From NCBI RefSeq assembly GCF_029931775.1, contig NC_079323.1, positions 3,569,001 through 3,633,000 on the forward strand: 64,000 nucleotides of DNA. The letters run 5' to 3'. The notes beneath the pieces were generated by a model. That model was not told the origin of the DNA. It saw only the letters and a program-made list of their open reading frames with translations, and made no database searches. Each line of letters opens with the position of its first letter. Position 1 is the first letter of the stretch. Positions 20,618 to 30,704 of this stretch are shown piece by piece. The stretch comes from Euleptes europaea (Eukaryota > Chordata > Lepidosauria > Squamata > Sphaerodactylidae). Position numbers and translations under genes: made by a program.

Positions 20618-21465
20618 GTTGTTGTGTGCCCGCGTCACTAATTTTTCCTCTTCCCTTCCCTTTCTAATATAATATATATATTGCTAAAGCCAGCAAATAT
20701 CCCCCTCTTGCCAGTTGTCTTTTGAGCGTTCCTTTTTTTAACCTCACTAACCTGACATTTCCTGCACATGAGGTGCTATGGAATGTCAACAAACACTCTC
20801 ACTGCTCAGAGGAAACAGCAATAGAACGGTGAGGGAAAACTGAGGAAAGTGAATAGTGAGCTTGTCCGGAAATATCCTGAGGAGGGAGTTTGGGCTAAGA
20901 GGAGGTGTGTATTGCTGACTGATAAAGAGGTTTGGGATGCAGCGGAATTGTAGGCCAGGAAGATGAAAGGGAAGGAGGGGGAGAGCCGAAATTTTGAGCT
21001 AGCCAGCCAGATCTTTGTGGGTCTCTAGTTGCATATATATTTCAGTATCCTTTTTATGTATAAACAAGGACAATGGCTTACATATGGCTATTTAAAGAAA
21101 TCCATGCATGAAATAACTCCTTCCCAAACGGCGCTCTACATCTCAGACTTTTCGCTCTATTGGGTTTCAGCTAAGTAGTATTTTATTGGCGTTCTTTTTT
21201 TGGCAAGCAAGTCACTTGAAGGTCAGGCTAAACCTTCTTTCTTTAAAGAAGCAGATACGATGTAGTCGGCTGTGAGGTACCTGACCTCCCAAGAGTATCG
21301 TGGCTGCTCCATTACTAGACAGAATGACTAATGCAGTTAGATCCTGTTCCAAAGAGGCCGCTTGTCTTCCATTGCATGGGGAATCCAAAGGGGGAAACCC
21401 ATCCGGGAATTGGTGGGGCTGTCAGGGAAGATAAAATAAACGTCCAGTGGCACCGTAAAGATGAA
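20618..21465. other. Mostly unique, holding the second duplicate segment (20985-21075)
   Basis: 20985-21075 repeats the segment inside the hAT element (gagctagccagccagatctt). The rest has no recognised repeat. Confidence 0.5.
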
Positions 21466-21684
21466 TAGGGTTGCCAACCTTCAGGTACTAGCTGGAGATC
21501 TCCTGCTGTTACAACTGATCTCCAGCCGATAGAAATCAGTTCACCTGGAGAAAATGGCTGCTTTGGCAATTAGACTCTATGGCGTTGAAGTCCCTTCCCT
21601 CCCCAAACCCCGCCCTCCTCAGGCTCCGCCCCCAAAACCTCCCCCAAAACCTCCCACTGGTGGCAAAAGGGGACCTGGCAACCC
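21466..21684. mobile_element. MITE-G copy with 10-bp TSD
   Basis: tagggttgccaaccttcagg at left and gacctggcaaccc at right. taaagatgaa (21456-21465) and taaagacaaa (21685-21694) are its target duplication. ggagaaaatggctgctttgg lies in the middle. Confidence 0.88.
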
Positions 21685-21769
21685 TAAAGACAAACAACAT
21701 TTATTTCAATATGAGCTTTCTGATGAGTCAGTAGAGTCGGTAGGTAGGAGAATGGAATAGTGAATCACT

Positions 21770-22040
21770 TGGAAGAAGAGTTGGTTTTTATATGCTGATT
21801 TAGGGTCCACCGCTCATGTGGAGGAGCGGGGAATCGAACCTGGTTCTCCAGATTAGAGTCCGCCGCTCATGTGGAAGAGTGGGGAATTGAACCCGGTTCT
21901 CCAGATTAGCCTCTGCCGCTCAGGTGGAGGAGTGGGGAACCGAACCTGGTTTTCCAGATTAGAGTCCACCTCTCGGGTGGAGGAGTGGGGAATCGAACCT
22001 GGGTCACCAGATTAGAGTCCGCCGCTCAGCATCACATGTT
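21770..22040 (-). repeat. SINE-B with internal ~53-bp minisatellite
   Basis: At least four successive units of the form gtccgccgctcatgtgg + aggagtggggaatcgaacc + tggttctccagatta. The unit contains the SINE B box on the minus strand (ggttcgattcccc). Most other SINE-B copies have one or two units. Confidence 0.85.
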
Positions 22041-22083
22041 ACCGTCTTCCACTGTTGCAGCAGCTGCTAGAGAGAGGTTAAAG

Positions 22084-22313
22084 TGGGGATTCGGCCCCTT
22101 GAGAGTTCCTATCCAGCCCGCGAGCCATCTGAGGCAGCCACACAAACACACCCCTCAATCTAGGCTTGCGAACCTGCTCTGGGCTAACCAGCTGAGGCAG
22201 TCACACACATACACACACACACACCTGCTCTGGGCTTGCGAGGCATGGCCCGGCTGAGCTAAGTGACATTTATGTCATATCTGGCTCTCGTACAAATGAG
22301 TTCGACTCCCCTG
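22084..22313. mobile_element. hAT non-autonomous element, second copy
   Basis: Right end gagttcgactcccctg; internal ccccttgagagttcc and aagtgacatttatgtcatat match the copy at 20259. ggttaaag is repeated exactly on both sides (22076-22083, 22314-22321). A (CA)n-rich part lies at 22200-22225. Confidence 0.85.
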
Positions 22314-22387
22314 GGTTAAAGACTTGCCCCCAGTGATTGTGAGTATGATGTATAAGTTGGTCTTGGGGTGGGGGGTAGACTCACAAC

Positions 22388-22610
22388 AGTATAGTTTCAA
22401 GTGGGTATCCATGTTGGTCTGCAGTAGAAAAGCAAGATTCAGGTCCAGTTGGGATTTCCAGGGTATCAGCTTTCGAGAGTCAAAACTCTCTTCTTCAGAT
22501 AGGGTCCACCGTTCCTACTTGTATCTGATGGTGGGAGCTTTGACTCTCCAAAGCCCTACATCGTGGAAATCTTGTTGGTCTCTAAGGTGCTACTGGACCC
22601 AAATCTTGGC
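22388..22610. mobile_element. MITE-D fold-back element
   Basis: tagtttcaagtgggtatcca and ttggtctgcagtagaaaagc at left; aatcttgttggtctctaagg tgctactgg-type at right. The two halves are inverted copies. Minus-strand 22471-22498 has ctgaaga, a 6-bp stem and gaaa. Confidence 0.82.
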
Positions 22611-22674
22611 TCATGATAGGCGTGTACTCTGGCTCTGTGAGGAGGAAAGAAGCTCTTGTATTCTTTCTTTCCCC

Positions 22675-23235
22675 CTGTTCTTAGACCAAGGTCTTGAACA
22701 ATAAAACTATAAAACTTAAATAAGACCCACCTCTAAAAACATCTCCCTTCGTCTCTTCTCTGCAGCCTCCAAAAAACGAGCAACAAAAATAGGTACGCTG
22801 AAGGTCAGAGTCCTCTAAGAGGAACTGAAACTTTTGCTCCAAAGTTGCTCGAGACGACGTGGACCATTTGTTAAAACATGGGATAATCCATTTTAGCCTA
22901 AGTTGGTATACGTAAGGACAGTGCAAAAGGATATGTACCAAGGAGTCCACTGACTGAAGAGGGCAAAGACACAGGAGGAAAGAAGCGTAGAGCAGGCGAG
23001 TGTGGCAGAGGAGGGGGAACAGAATTATGGACATGTGTGCGGTGGGTCCAGAACACTGGCAGAGCAGATAACGCGAGGCGAGGGAAGCAGTTGAGCCGCC
23101 ATCCCTCCTTGTCTTCCCAGAATCCACCAAACGAGATATTTGGACTTGCACGGAATATAATTGGCCGCTTCTGTTATGGCCGCTGCTGATAACGGGCGCG
23201 GGTCGTTAGCTTTTTGCCATCGATTCTTGCGGCTG
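22675..23235 (-). repeat. Probable LINE ORF2 C-terminal relic
   Basis: The minus frame reads LCLCPLQSVDSLVHILLHCP then YVYQLRLKWIIP: a CxC...H...C zinc-finger-like motif typical of the C-terminal part of several non-LTR retrotransposon proteins. LQRTYFCCSFFGGC resembles the LINE-X end at 13082. Family uncertain. Confidence 0.55.
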
Positions 23236-23483
23236 CCGCTTATCCCACTCATCTTCTAGATGGGGCAAAGTGGTTTCAGAACAGGACAACAGCAGTGGGG
23301 CTGTCTATCCGTGAGCCAAACTCGTATCTGCAGTGTGTTGCGCCAGCTTAAGGCGAACGTGTGCTGGTCCCTCCTCATGCCCGTCGCCTGCCGTCTCTAC
23401 AAAAGCAATTCTGGAAGCCTTGCCCAACCCAAAGAGCGGATTTTGAAACTAGATACGGCGCCTTCATACGAGATAGATCACGA
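23236..23483. other. Unassigned intronic sequence
   Basis: May be an extension of the LINE relic; not recognised. Confidence 0.35.
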
Positions 23484-24170
23484 TGGGTAGCCATGTCAGT
23501 CTGTCTGTAGCAGTAGAAAAGAGCAAGAGTCCAGTAGCACCTTAAAGACTAACAAAATTTCTGGCAGGGTGTGAGCTTTCGTGAGCCACAGCTCACTTCT
23601 TCAGATACAGCTAAAATGTGAGTCCCTCTATCCTTAAGTAGAGACAATGCATTATCCTGGATTGAATAGAGACCTGGGATTCCTGTCTCATTACCAATGG
23701 TGACTTCTGCTAGCCTCTGCATATCATACCTAATCCAATCATGCCTGCCAGTGTCACATGAACACATGAAGCTGCCTTCTACTGAATCAGACCCTTGGTC
23801 CATCAAAGTCAGTATTGTCTACTCAGACTGGCAGTGGCTCTCCAGGGTCTCAGGCAGATGTCTTTCACATCATCTACTTTTCTAGTCCCTTTTAACTGGA
23901 GATGCCGGGGATTGAACCTGGGACCTTCTGCATGCCAAGCAGACACTCCACCACGGAGCCACAGCCCCCATGTCATTTACCTGCTGTTGACATTTACATG
24001 CTATTGCCATTAGGTATGTGAATTCACTCTTCTCTACTTAAGGGCAGATGGACTGACATTCTAACTGTACCTGAAGAAGTGAGCTGTGGCTCACAAAAGC
24101 TCCTACCCTGCCAGGAATTTTGTTAAGTCTTGAAGATGCTCCTGGACTCCTGTTCTTTTCTGCCGCACCT
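23484..24170. mobile_element. MITE-D2 fold-back element, split by SINE-A
   Basis: Left arm 23484-23620 (agtagcaccttaaagactaa, cttcttcagatacagc) and right arm 24040-24170 (gtacctgaagaagtgagctg, tgctcctggactcctgttc) are inverted copies. ctacttaag flanks the inner side of each arm. A reverse SINE-A sits at 23757-23972. Minus 23577-23604 carries the hammerhead-like string. Confidence 0.85.
23757..23972 (-). repeat. SINE-A inserted in MITE-D2
   Basis: Near full-length reverse copy (catgaagctgccttctactg ... gcatgccaagcagacactc). It interrupts the MITE, so it is younger. Confidence 0.9.
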
Positions 24171-24237
24171 TCAATTGTAATTGTCGTCCCGGCTGTTCGT
24201 TCCCTTTATAACACCTTCTCTTCTGTCTTCACTCAAG

Positions 24238-24363
24238 CGACGCTTCTGATGAAACAGGCCTGGCCCCAGACATCGTCCTCTTGTGCCACTGAGGGTACCT
24301 TTCACCTCCCAGTGGACACTGGGACGGAGAACAGAGCATACCAAGCGTCGTCAGCAGCATTCA
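24238..24363 (+). CDS. FAM168A: FAM168A coding exon ([11 protein letters not shown]... cassette)
   Basis: The acceptor cttcactcaag precedes the exon and the donor gtaaat follows it. The exon is 126 nt, phase 1 at both ends, so it can be skipped without changing frame. It encodes [20 protein letters not shown] then [20 protein letters not shown] and AF, very close to the human segment (human has NSSSCGTEG and TENRTYQ). This block is missing from the paralogue FAM168B, so it is the part that distinguishes the two proteins. Two Cys codons that are unusual for this family were not seen; only the single family Cys is present. Its size, frame and near identity over the whole length make the call safe. 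A CR1 fragment on the other strand starts about 200 bp downstream. Confidence 0.96.
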
Positions 24364-24567
24364 GTAAATAGAACTTTACTTCTGGGGTTATTACGGGTGG
24401 TGTTGCCTCCTCTCATCTCTCTCTCTGTCTCTCTCCCCCCCCCCATTTTCTCTTTTGATTTGGGAGGGGGGTTATATTGCCTATTTTTGCATCCATTATT
24501 TTGTTGTGGTTCCCTTTAGCATTTATGGGGCAGAAGTAACAGTCAGCATTAAGATGTGTTATTTTTA

Positions 24568-24945
24568 GAATCATAGAATCATAGTTGGAAGGGACCACCA
24601 GGGTCATCTAGTCCAACCACCTGCACAATGCAGGAAATTCACAACTATTCCCTCTCCCCCCAACACCCCAGTGACCCCTACTCCATGCCCAGAAGATGGC
24701 CAAGATCCCTCTCGTGATCTGCCTAAGGTCATAGAATCAGCATTGCTGACAGATGGCCATCTAGCCTCTGCTTCAAAACTCCCAGGGAAGGAGAGCTTAC
24801 CACCTCTTGAGGAAGCCTGTTCCACTGAGGAACCACTCTAATTGTTAGAAAATTCTTCCTAATGTCTAGATAGAAACTCTTTTGATTTAATTTCAACCGG
24901 TTGGTTCTGGTCCGACCTTCTGGGACCACAGAAAACAACTAAGCC
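24568..24945 (-). repeat. CR1 LINE, ORF2 end and 3' UTR
   Basis: The minus frame gives FSVVPEGRTRTNRLKLNQKS, FYLDIRKNFLTIRVVPQWNR and [20 protein letters not shown]; the tail is at 24568 (aatcatagaatcatagttgg). Confidence 0.9.
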
Positions 24946-25317
24946 CCTCTTGCAAAACTGCTCCTATCTTTCTGGCCTGGATTGTATGGGGTCAACCTTG
25001 GGGGGAAGAGAACTGAAGGGCAGATGGAATTACACTTCAGGGGTAGCAGCTTGCAGAGTTCACTTACCCTTGACGGAAGGCAGTGATCAGTCAAATAAGC
25101 GGTGGGCCCAAAATGACAGTGGGGCATGCATGCAAGGTCCAGTTGGCAAGACATCCATGCAGGAGCTGTTGCAGCACCTAGTCGAGGAGCTGCAGCCAGC
25201 CCCAGATGACGAGAGTGAACAGCTGAGACATTCCTCAGTTAAGGACAGAGCCTGCCTGGACACTTTTCCAGCAAGGTGATCAGAAGAGAAGGGCTGTGAG
25301 TCTTAGCTGGCTAAGAG
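24946..25317. other. Unassigned intronic sequence
   Basis: No recognised repeat. The 109-aa + frame has no family resemblance that I can see. Confidence 0.4.
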
Positions 25318-25640
25318 CATGAGAGCCAGTGTGGTGTAGTGGTTAAGAGCAGTGGTTTGGAGCAGTAGACTCTAATCAGGAAAACTGGGTTTGATTCCCC
25401 ACTTCTCCACATGACCGGTAGGCTCTAATCTGGTGAACTGGGTTGGTTTCCCCACTCCTCCACATGAAGCCTGCTGGATGACCTTGGGCTAGTCATAGCT
25501 CTCTTAGAGCTCTCTCAGTCCCACCTACCTCACAAGATATCTGTTGTAGGGAGGGGAAGGGAAGGTGATTGTAAGCCGGTTTGAGTCTCCCTTAAGTGGT
25601 AGAGAAAGTCGGCATATAAAAACCAACTCTTCTTCTCTCT
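25318..25640 (+). repeat. SINE-B (tRNA-derived), near full length
   Basis: Head gagagccagtgtggtgtagt ggttaagagc-type A box, B boxes gggtttgattccccac and gggttggtttccccac, body gatgaccttgggctagtc and ttgtaagccggtttgagtct, tail aaccaactcttcttctc. Confidence 0.9.
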
Positions 25641-25910
25641 AAGTGGTAGAGCAGGGGTGTCAAACTTATTTGTTACGAGTGCCGGATATGACATAAATGT
25701 CACTTGGTAGAACAGGGCCATATGTTTGACACTCCTGTGGTAGGGCATCTGCTTGACATTCAGAAGGTCCCAAGTTCAATCCCATCATCTGCATCTTAAA
25801 AGACCGTGTGAAAGACCTCTGCCAGAGACCCTAGAGAGCTACTTACAGTCTGAGTAGACAATACCGACTTCGATGGACCAAGAGTCTGTTTCAGTCGAAG
25901 GCAACTTCAT
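25641..25910 (+). repeat. SINE-A, interrupted by a tiny hAT MITE
   Basis: The head is broken after tggtagag by the element at 25652-25737. It resumes with catctgcttgacattcagaa, agacctctgccagagaccct and the tail gtctgtttcagtcgaaggca. Confidence 0.85.
25652..25737. mobile_element. 86-bp hAT MITE inside SINE-A, with 8-bp TSD
   Basis: Starts caggggtgtcaaac and ends gtttgacactcctg, near-perfect 14-bp terminal inverted repeats. tggtagag (25644-25651) and tggtaggg (25738-25745) are the target duplication. Same ends as the hAT elements at 20259 and 22084. Confidence 0.92.
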
Positions 25911-25914
25911 GCAT

Positions 25915-26285
25915 CATATCGGGTGTGCACCAGTTTCTCCCTGGTATTTTTTAGATTCGGGTTTATTAAACCTGATTTTTGTTTTTGAAAAATCCGGAAA
26001 ACCCAGATTTTTCAAACAATTTCGGGTTAATAAACACGAATCCCAAAAATGCTGGAAAAATTCAGCACAGATAAGGAACACAGTGAAAGAAACATTCCCT
26101 TGCCTTCCTATGGGACTCCCAGGTGGCATTCACTTAGATCTTTGTTGCCAAGCCTTGCTTTAGATCTGTGCTGCAGGCTTTCTCTAGCCCTGGAGAAGGC
26201 CCACAGCACAGATCTAAAGGGGGAAATAGCTGAACCTGAAAAATTTGAATACCTATCCGGGTTATTTGGGAAGTGGCTTTGAGCT
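25915..26285. mobile_element. Unnamed dispersed repeat R1, copy 1
   Basis: atcgggtgtgcaccag, gattcgggtttattaaacct and gttaataaacacgaatccc: paired motifs of a family seen also at 29776 (cgacaaacccgaatcg). DNA-transposon-like, decayed. Confidence 0.5.
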
Positions 26286-27100
26286 ATGTGTCGGAAGATT
26301 TCTTTGTGGCTTTTCTGGCATTTTGAGCTAAGGCTGTGATGTTATGGAGAGAGGGGGGAGGATGAGGAATCTCCCCCTTTTTGAAGAAGTTTGGTTCCGA
26401 TGTTAGGCCAAGAGGACTTTCACTGTGGTTCAGATGGGAAATCGAGAAAGGGGTTTGGAAGTGTCTAGAAATGCTCATTTCTCCTTGGCTTATTTGGGAA
26501 TGCCGGAAGGAAGAACTGTCTATGCCCTCCTGAACAATTGGGAAGAGAAGGGTTGGGTAAAAATGCAAAAGGCAGAATTGTGCAATTTGGGGGGGGGCTG
26601 TCCTTAAGACCCTCTTCGCTTGACAGATCCTCTGCTTCTGTATTGCCAACAAGGGACTGGTGAGGTAGATTTCTGTTGACTCTACTCAATGGACCTGTCA
26701 ACAAACTCTTTTCTACCCGCCAACCCGTTTCTCAGCTTAGACCAAGGGTCGCCTATGTGGTGCCCGTGGTTTCCTGGTACCCACTTAGACCAGTTGAGTC
26801 AGCTCAGTTTCTTGCCGTCTGTTTCCGATTCGGTTCCAATTCTGATCCGTGTCAGGGAACTGAGTACAGAACCCTGCGATACTGTCTACTCCTTGTTTGT
26901 CCAGAATTTTAAAAGTGAGGCCTCCTGTGTACATGCCATAGGGGTTTTTTTTGTACAAAGGCACAAAGCTGCCTTTCAGGTAAGTCCGGAGTGACATTTT
27001 TTGTAAGCAGTCAAATGGCAAGCAAAAACCCCTGGGGACCCAGACGCTGTGGATAGTCCGTTGCTCGTCTTTATGTGTTGCTTGAATATTCGAGTGGGTG
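26286..27100. other. Mostly unassigned; possible hAT end at about 26741
   Basis: accaagggtcgcctatgtgg tgcccgtgg resembles a hAT left end. The rest is not recognised. Confidence 0.35.
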
Positions 27101-27104
27101 CAAA

Positions 27105-27232
27105 GGAGAGGGGAAGGGAAGGTGATTGTAAGCCGATTAGATTCTTCCTTAAGTGGTAGAGAAAGTCAGCATATAAAAACCAACTCCTACTCCTCCTTCT
27201 CCTTCTTCATCTTCGTCTTCTTCGTCTTCTTC
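27105..27232 (+). repeat. SINE-B 3' part with (CTT)n tail
   Basis: aaggtgattgtaagccgatt, ccttaagtggtagagaaagt and a CTT/CTC-rich tail that hosts the next element. Confidence 0.8.
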
Positions 27233-27435
27233 TGGTTGCCAACCTCCAGGTACTAGCTGGAGATCTCCTGCTATTACACCTGATCTCCAGCTGATTGAGA
27301 TCAGTCACGCTGGAGAAAATGGCTGCTTTAGCAATTGGACTCCATAGCATTTAAGTCCCTCCCCTCCCCAAACCCCACCCTCCTCAGGCTTCACCCCCAA
27401 AACCTCTCACCAGTGGCAAAGAGGGACCTGGCAAC
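27233..27435. mobile_element. MITE-G inserted in the CTT tail of SINE-B
   Basis: ctggttgccaacctccaggt at left, gggacctggcaact at right. cttcttct-like sequence lies on both sides, the likely target duplication. Confidence 0.82.
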
Positions 27436-27860
27436 TCTTCTTCTCCTTCTCCTCCTCCTCCTCCATTGGCTCCTCTTATTTTCTTTTTCTCTTTCAAAAG
27501 AAGAATTTCTCTTTCCTTTCTCTGTAGTTTTCTGATACACCTCTATGCATCCTCTTGTCATTTGCAGGGTTTTTGTTGATGATGATGATGAGGTTACACA
27601 CTACAGGGTGATGCTCTAGCAAGAGGGTAGGAAGGCTTGGGAAGCGTCTGCAGAATGAAATTCTGAAATTTTGTAGAACCTCCCTTCCTTCCCCCTTCTA
27701 ATTTCTCTTTTAATCCAAACAGACTCCAGTTCCTAAAAGGGGGGGGGGGATTGCTGGATTTCAGGGTGCAATTGAACAAAGGAAATTATGTGTAGTTGTA
27801 ATCTCAGTTCTTTTTGCTTCATTTGTTCTATCTGGTTTAATTGTTTTTTATCTTTTGTAT
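27436..27860. other. Pyrimidine-rich and unassigned sequence
   Basis: 27436-27475 is the rest of the SINE-B CTT/CTC tract; a (GAT)n tract is at 27577-27590; a G homopolymer is at 27740. Confidence 0.4.
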
Positions 27861-28380
27861 TATTATCTAAAATAAATAAATGTAAATCACACACACCCAA
27901 AAATGCCAACCTTGTTGCCTTGTAATATTGGGAACCCCTAGGCCTCCTTGAGAAACATTTCTATACATTATGTTTGCAGCTCTTCTAGAAGGTTTTCCTA
28001 GTCTTATAAACTTTAAAATAATTTGTTGCCACTCATTGAAGGTATTGATCTTCACGTAAAAAGGATTAATTTAAAAAAATTCGGTAATAAAACCATTTTT
28101 ATTATAGCTCTTCTGTCTAACCACAGTCTGATGAGAAATGACTAAAAAGTTAATAACTCAGGAATTTCAGATTGCATTATAATCTGATATTTTCTCAATA
28201 TTTGGGGGGGGGGGGATTCAGATGCCCAGAAATATAGGTGTTGCTTTATATTCAATAAATAACACATCAGAAAGTTCAGCTAAGTGGGAAAAGTATAAAT
28301 TACAGCTGACCCCTTCAGATTTTTGAAGATTTGTTTTATTACCTGCTAATGTACTAAACATTTGAAAGATGTACACTTCT
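27861..28380 (-). repeat. L1 LINE, ORF2 C-terminal relic
   Basis: The minus frame includes EWQQIILKFIRLGKPSRRAA then QGGLGVPNI, the L1 pattern F(I)W..KPR..K..L....GGLGLPN. Further upstream on the minus strand RAIIKMVLLPN fits the L1 segment before it. Frame-broken relic without a visible poly(A). Confidence 0.72.
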
Positions 28381-28527
28381 TCACATTAAAATGCTAATGA
28401 TAAAAAAGAGAGAATTCCTCTTAAAAATACCCCTCCCAGGTCAGCGCTTTAGTGCAGTGTTTGGTCTCGGCCTTGTACAAACCCTGCTTGGGTTCCACGG
28501 TGCCCCATTCTGCTATGGGAGTCATTG

Positions 28528-28737
28528 GGGAGGAGCTCTGGTAGAGCATCTGCTTGGCATGCAGAAGGTCCCAGGTTCAATCCCCGGCATCTCCAGTTAA
28601 GGGGACTAGGCAAGCAGGTGATGTGAAAGACCTCTGCCTGAGACCCTGGAGAGCCGCTGCCGGTCTGAGTACACAATACTGACCTTAATGGACCAAGGGT
28701 CTGATTCAGTATAAGGCAGCTTTGGATGTTCACAGTA
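28528..28737 (+). repeat. SINE-A (tRNA-Ala-derived), reference copy
   Basis: The head is close to tRNA-Ala: tggtagagcatctgcttggc, atgcagaaggtcccagg, ttcaatccccggcatctcc. The body is aagggg/gactaggcaagcaggtgat and tgagaccctggagagccgct. The tail is atggaccaagggtctgattc agtataaggcagc-type. Its first ~15 nt are altered. Confidence 0.92.
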
Positions 28738-28788
28738 AGCATCGTAGATTGATGAAAACGAAAGCAGTTTTCAATATAAACCTTTAGG

Positions 28789-29021
28789 GGAGGGGCTGTG
28801 GCTCAGAAGGAGCACCTCTGCATGACATGCAGAAGGTCCCAGGTTCTTTCCCCGGCATCTCCAGTTAAAGGGACTAGGCAGGCAGGTGATGCAAAAGACC
28901 CCTGCCTGAGACCCCGGAGAGCTGCTGCCTGTCTGAGTAGACAATACAGACTTCAATGGACCAAGGCAGGGGTCAGTATAAGGCAGCTTCATTCAGTATA
29001 AGGCAGTTTCATGTGTTCAGT
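28789..29021 (+). repeat. SINE-A, second copy in tandem
   Basis: Starts ggggaggggctgtggctcag and ends aaggcagtttcatgtgttca; the terminal aaggcagcttcattcagtat segment is duplicated within the copy. Confidence 0.9.
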
Positions 29022-29379
29022 AGCGGGGCCGGCATAAGTTGGCCACGGTGCTCGCCTTTGCCTGGGGAGACTGCTTGAGCCCCTCCAGTCCCTGAAAAGA
29101 CAGAGGAAATCCTTTGGATTCTCATCACAATCTAAATCTGCTGTTAGAGGTTCTACTTAAAAGATAATGAAAATGTTGCTACCCACTAGGAGCTGCTGCT
29201 GCACTCCCATTCATTTCAGTGCATCTTGCGCTAAGAGGCTTTGCTCTGGATAGTGCCTCAGGTCTCATCATTTGAAAGGTTCACTTTGACTCTTGAAATC
29301 AGACTTTTAACTGGTGAAGATGCAGTTGAGGTGGCCACATGGATCTCCCTGACGTCCTTTTTGCTTGTCTTCTCAACAG
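29022..29379 (+). other. Intron sequence before the FAM168A exon
   Basis: Repeat-free; ends in the polypyrimidine tract and acceptor at 29378-29379. Confidence 0.45.
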
Positions 29380-29522
29380 GGTATACCGCTGGGACTCCCT
29401 ACAAGGTCCCGCCTACCCAGAGTAACAGCGCGCCCCCTCCTTACTCGCCATCGCCAAACCCGTACCAAACTGCGATGTACCCCATCCGAAGTGCCTACCC
29501 ACAGCAGAACCTGTATGCCCAG
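29380..29522 (+). CDS. FAM168A: FAM168A coding exon ([15 protein letters not shown]... segment)
   Basis: The acceptor is ttgcttgtcttctcaacag and the donor is gtacgt. The exon is 143 nt, entering in phase 1 (its first GG completes an Arg codon begun by the final A of the previous exon) and leaving in phase 0. It encodes [40 protein letters not shown] and QQNLYAQ. Human FAM168A differs here at essentially one visible position (Thr for Ser after QSN). The stretch [17 protein letters not shown] is also shared with FAM168B and is the most conserved part of the family. A 5S-SINE tail with a (CA)n tract begins only about 60 bp downstream of the donor. Confidence 0.97.
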
Positions 29523-29579
29523 GTACGTGTATCTGTGTGTGTGTCTATAAAATGCTTTATCTCTACCTAGCATTATAAA

Positions 29580-29640
29580 CACAGTATAGAACATGACTCC
29601 ATGAGTCGCCATGAGTCGGAAGCAACTTGACAGCACTTCA

Positions 29641-29701
<61 letters not shown>
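29580..29701 (+). repeat. 5S-SINE or BovB 3' tail with (CA)n tract
   Basis: gagtcgccatgagtcggaag caacttgacagcactt-type tail followed by a (CA)n tract of about 30 units (29642-29701). Confidence 0.8.
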
Positions 29702-29775
29702 CATGAAGGAATAAGAATATATTATGCATAACAAACAGCCAAAATATTTAAAGCAGTATTGTATTATGTATTATA

Positions 29776-30270
29776 GCTAGGGCTGTGCATATCGACAAAC
29801 CCGAATCGAAGATAAGCGGGAAAAAAGCCATTTTGGTAAATTTCAGGTTCAGGTTTATCGAATTCCAAAACCTGGGGGGAAAGCCAAAGCCAAATTGGCC
29901 ATTCCCGAAAAAAATGGGTAATTATCTGATTTTTCGGGTTCTCCCCAGGCTTTGTGAAGCTCCTGGGGGGCATTTTTTTCAGGTAGACCCCCCCAAACTT
30001 GCAGGGTAGCTTGCAGGGACTCTCCTTGCAAGAACCCCCAAGTTTGGTGAAGATTGGGTTGGGGAGTCTGAAATTATGGGGTCTGAAAGAGGTCGCCCCC
30101 TCCCACCTCCATACAGAAGCATTGGAAGGTAAGAGATTCTCTGTTCGCTAATTGGCTAATGCTTGTCTATGGAGGAGGGAGGGGGCGACCTCTCCAGAGC
30201 CCATAACACCGGACCCCCGACCCAATCCTCACCAAACTTTGGGGTTCGTGCAAGTAGCTAAAGTCGGCTA
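29776..30270. mobile_element. Unnamed dispersed repeat R1, copy 2
   Basis: agggctgtgcatatcgacaa and acccgaatcgaag at left, with two Pro-codon-like blocks repeated in opposite orientation: gaggtcgccccctccc (30090) and gggggcgacctctccag (30181). A fold-back DNA element. Confidence 0.55.
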
Positions 30271-30279
30271 ATGGAAAAT

Positions 30280-30700
30280 TTCCATAATAGAAGACATTTT
30301 TATGCTGCCTTTCCACCCATTCAGCGTCCCCAAGCTGGTGAACGTAAAAAAAAAACATTTAAAACATTTGAACAATTAAAAGCAACATTAAAAAATGATA
30401 AAATAATTTAATAAAAACGCATAAACAAACAACACCAGAACCAGGAAGGAGGACCTGGTGATCGTTATCGGGGGCATGGCGGGCGAAACAAAAAAGTCTT
30501 CACCTGCTGGCGAAAGACACCCACAGAAGGAGACAGATTAATCTCCCTGGGGAGGGACTTCCAAAGTTTTGGTGCCACGACCAAGAAGGCCCTTACATGG
30601 GTCACCATCTGTCTAGCCTCAGATGGCAGGGATAACCAAAGCAGGACCGCCGTGGATGACCAGAGTGAGCAGGTAGGTTCATATGGAAGAAGGCAGTTCT
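30280..30700 (+). repeat. Unnamed L2-like dispersed repeat
   Basis: tttatgctgcctttccaccc, gtcttcacctgctggcgaaa and ctccctggggagggacttcc: same block order as the copy at 47985. Confidence 0.55.
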
Positions 30701-30704
30701 TTAG

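Noticed and set aside
28528-28737. tRNA-Ala gene
   Set aside because: The tRNA-like head continues into a SINE body present in more than twenty copies; the stems are imperfect. No real tRNA gene was seen.
29642-29701. Tandem array as a CRISPR or satellite
   Set aside because: It is a plain (CA)n tail; no spaced repeats. CRISPR is not expected in a vertebrate nuclear genome.
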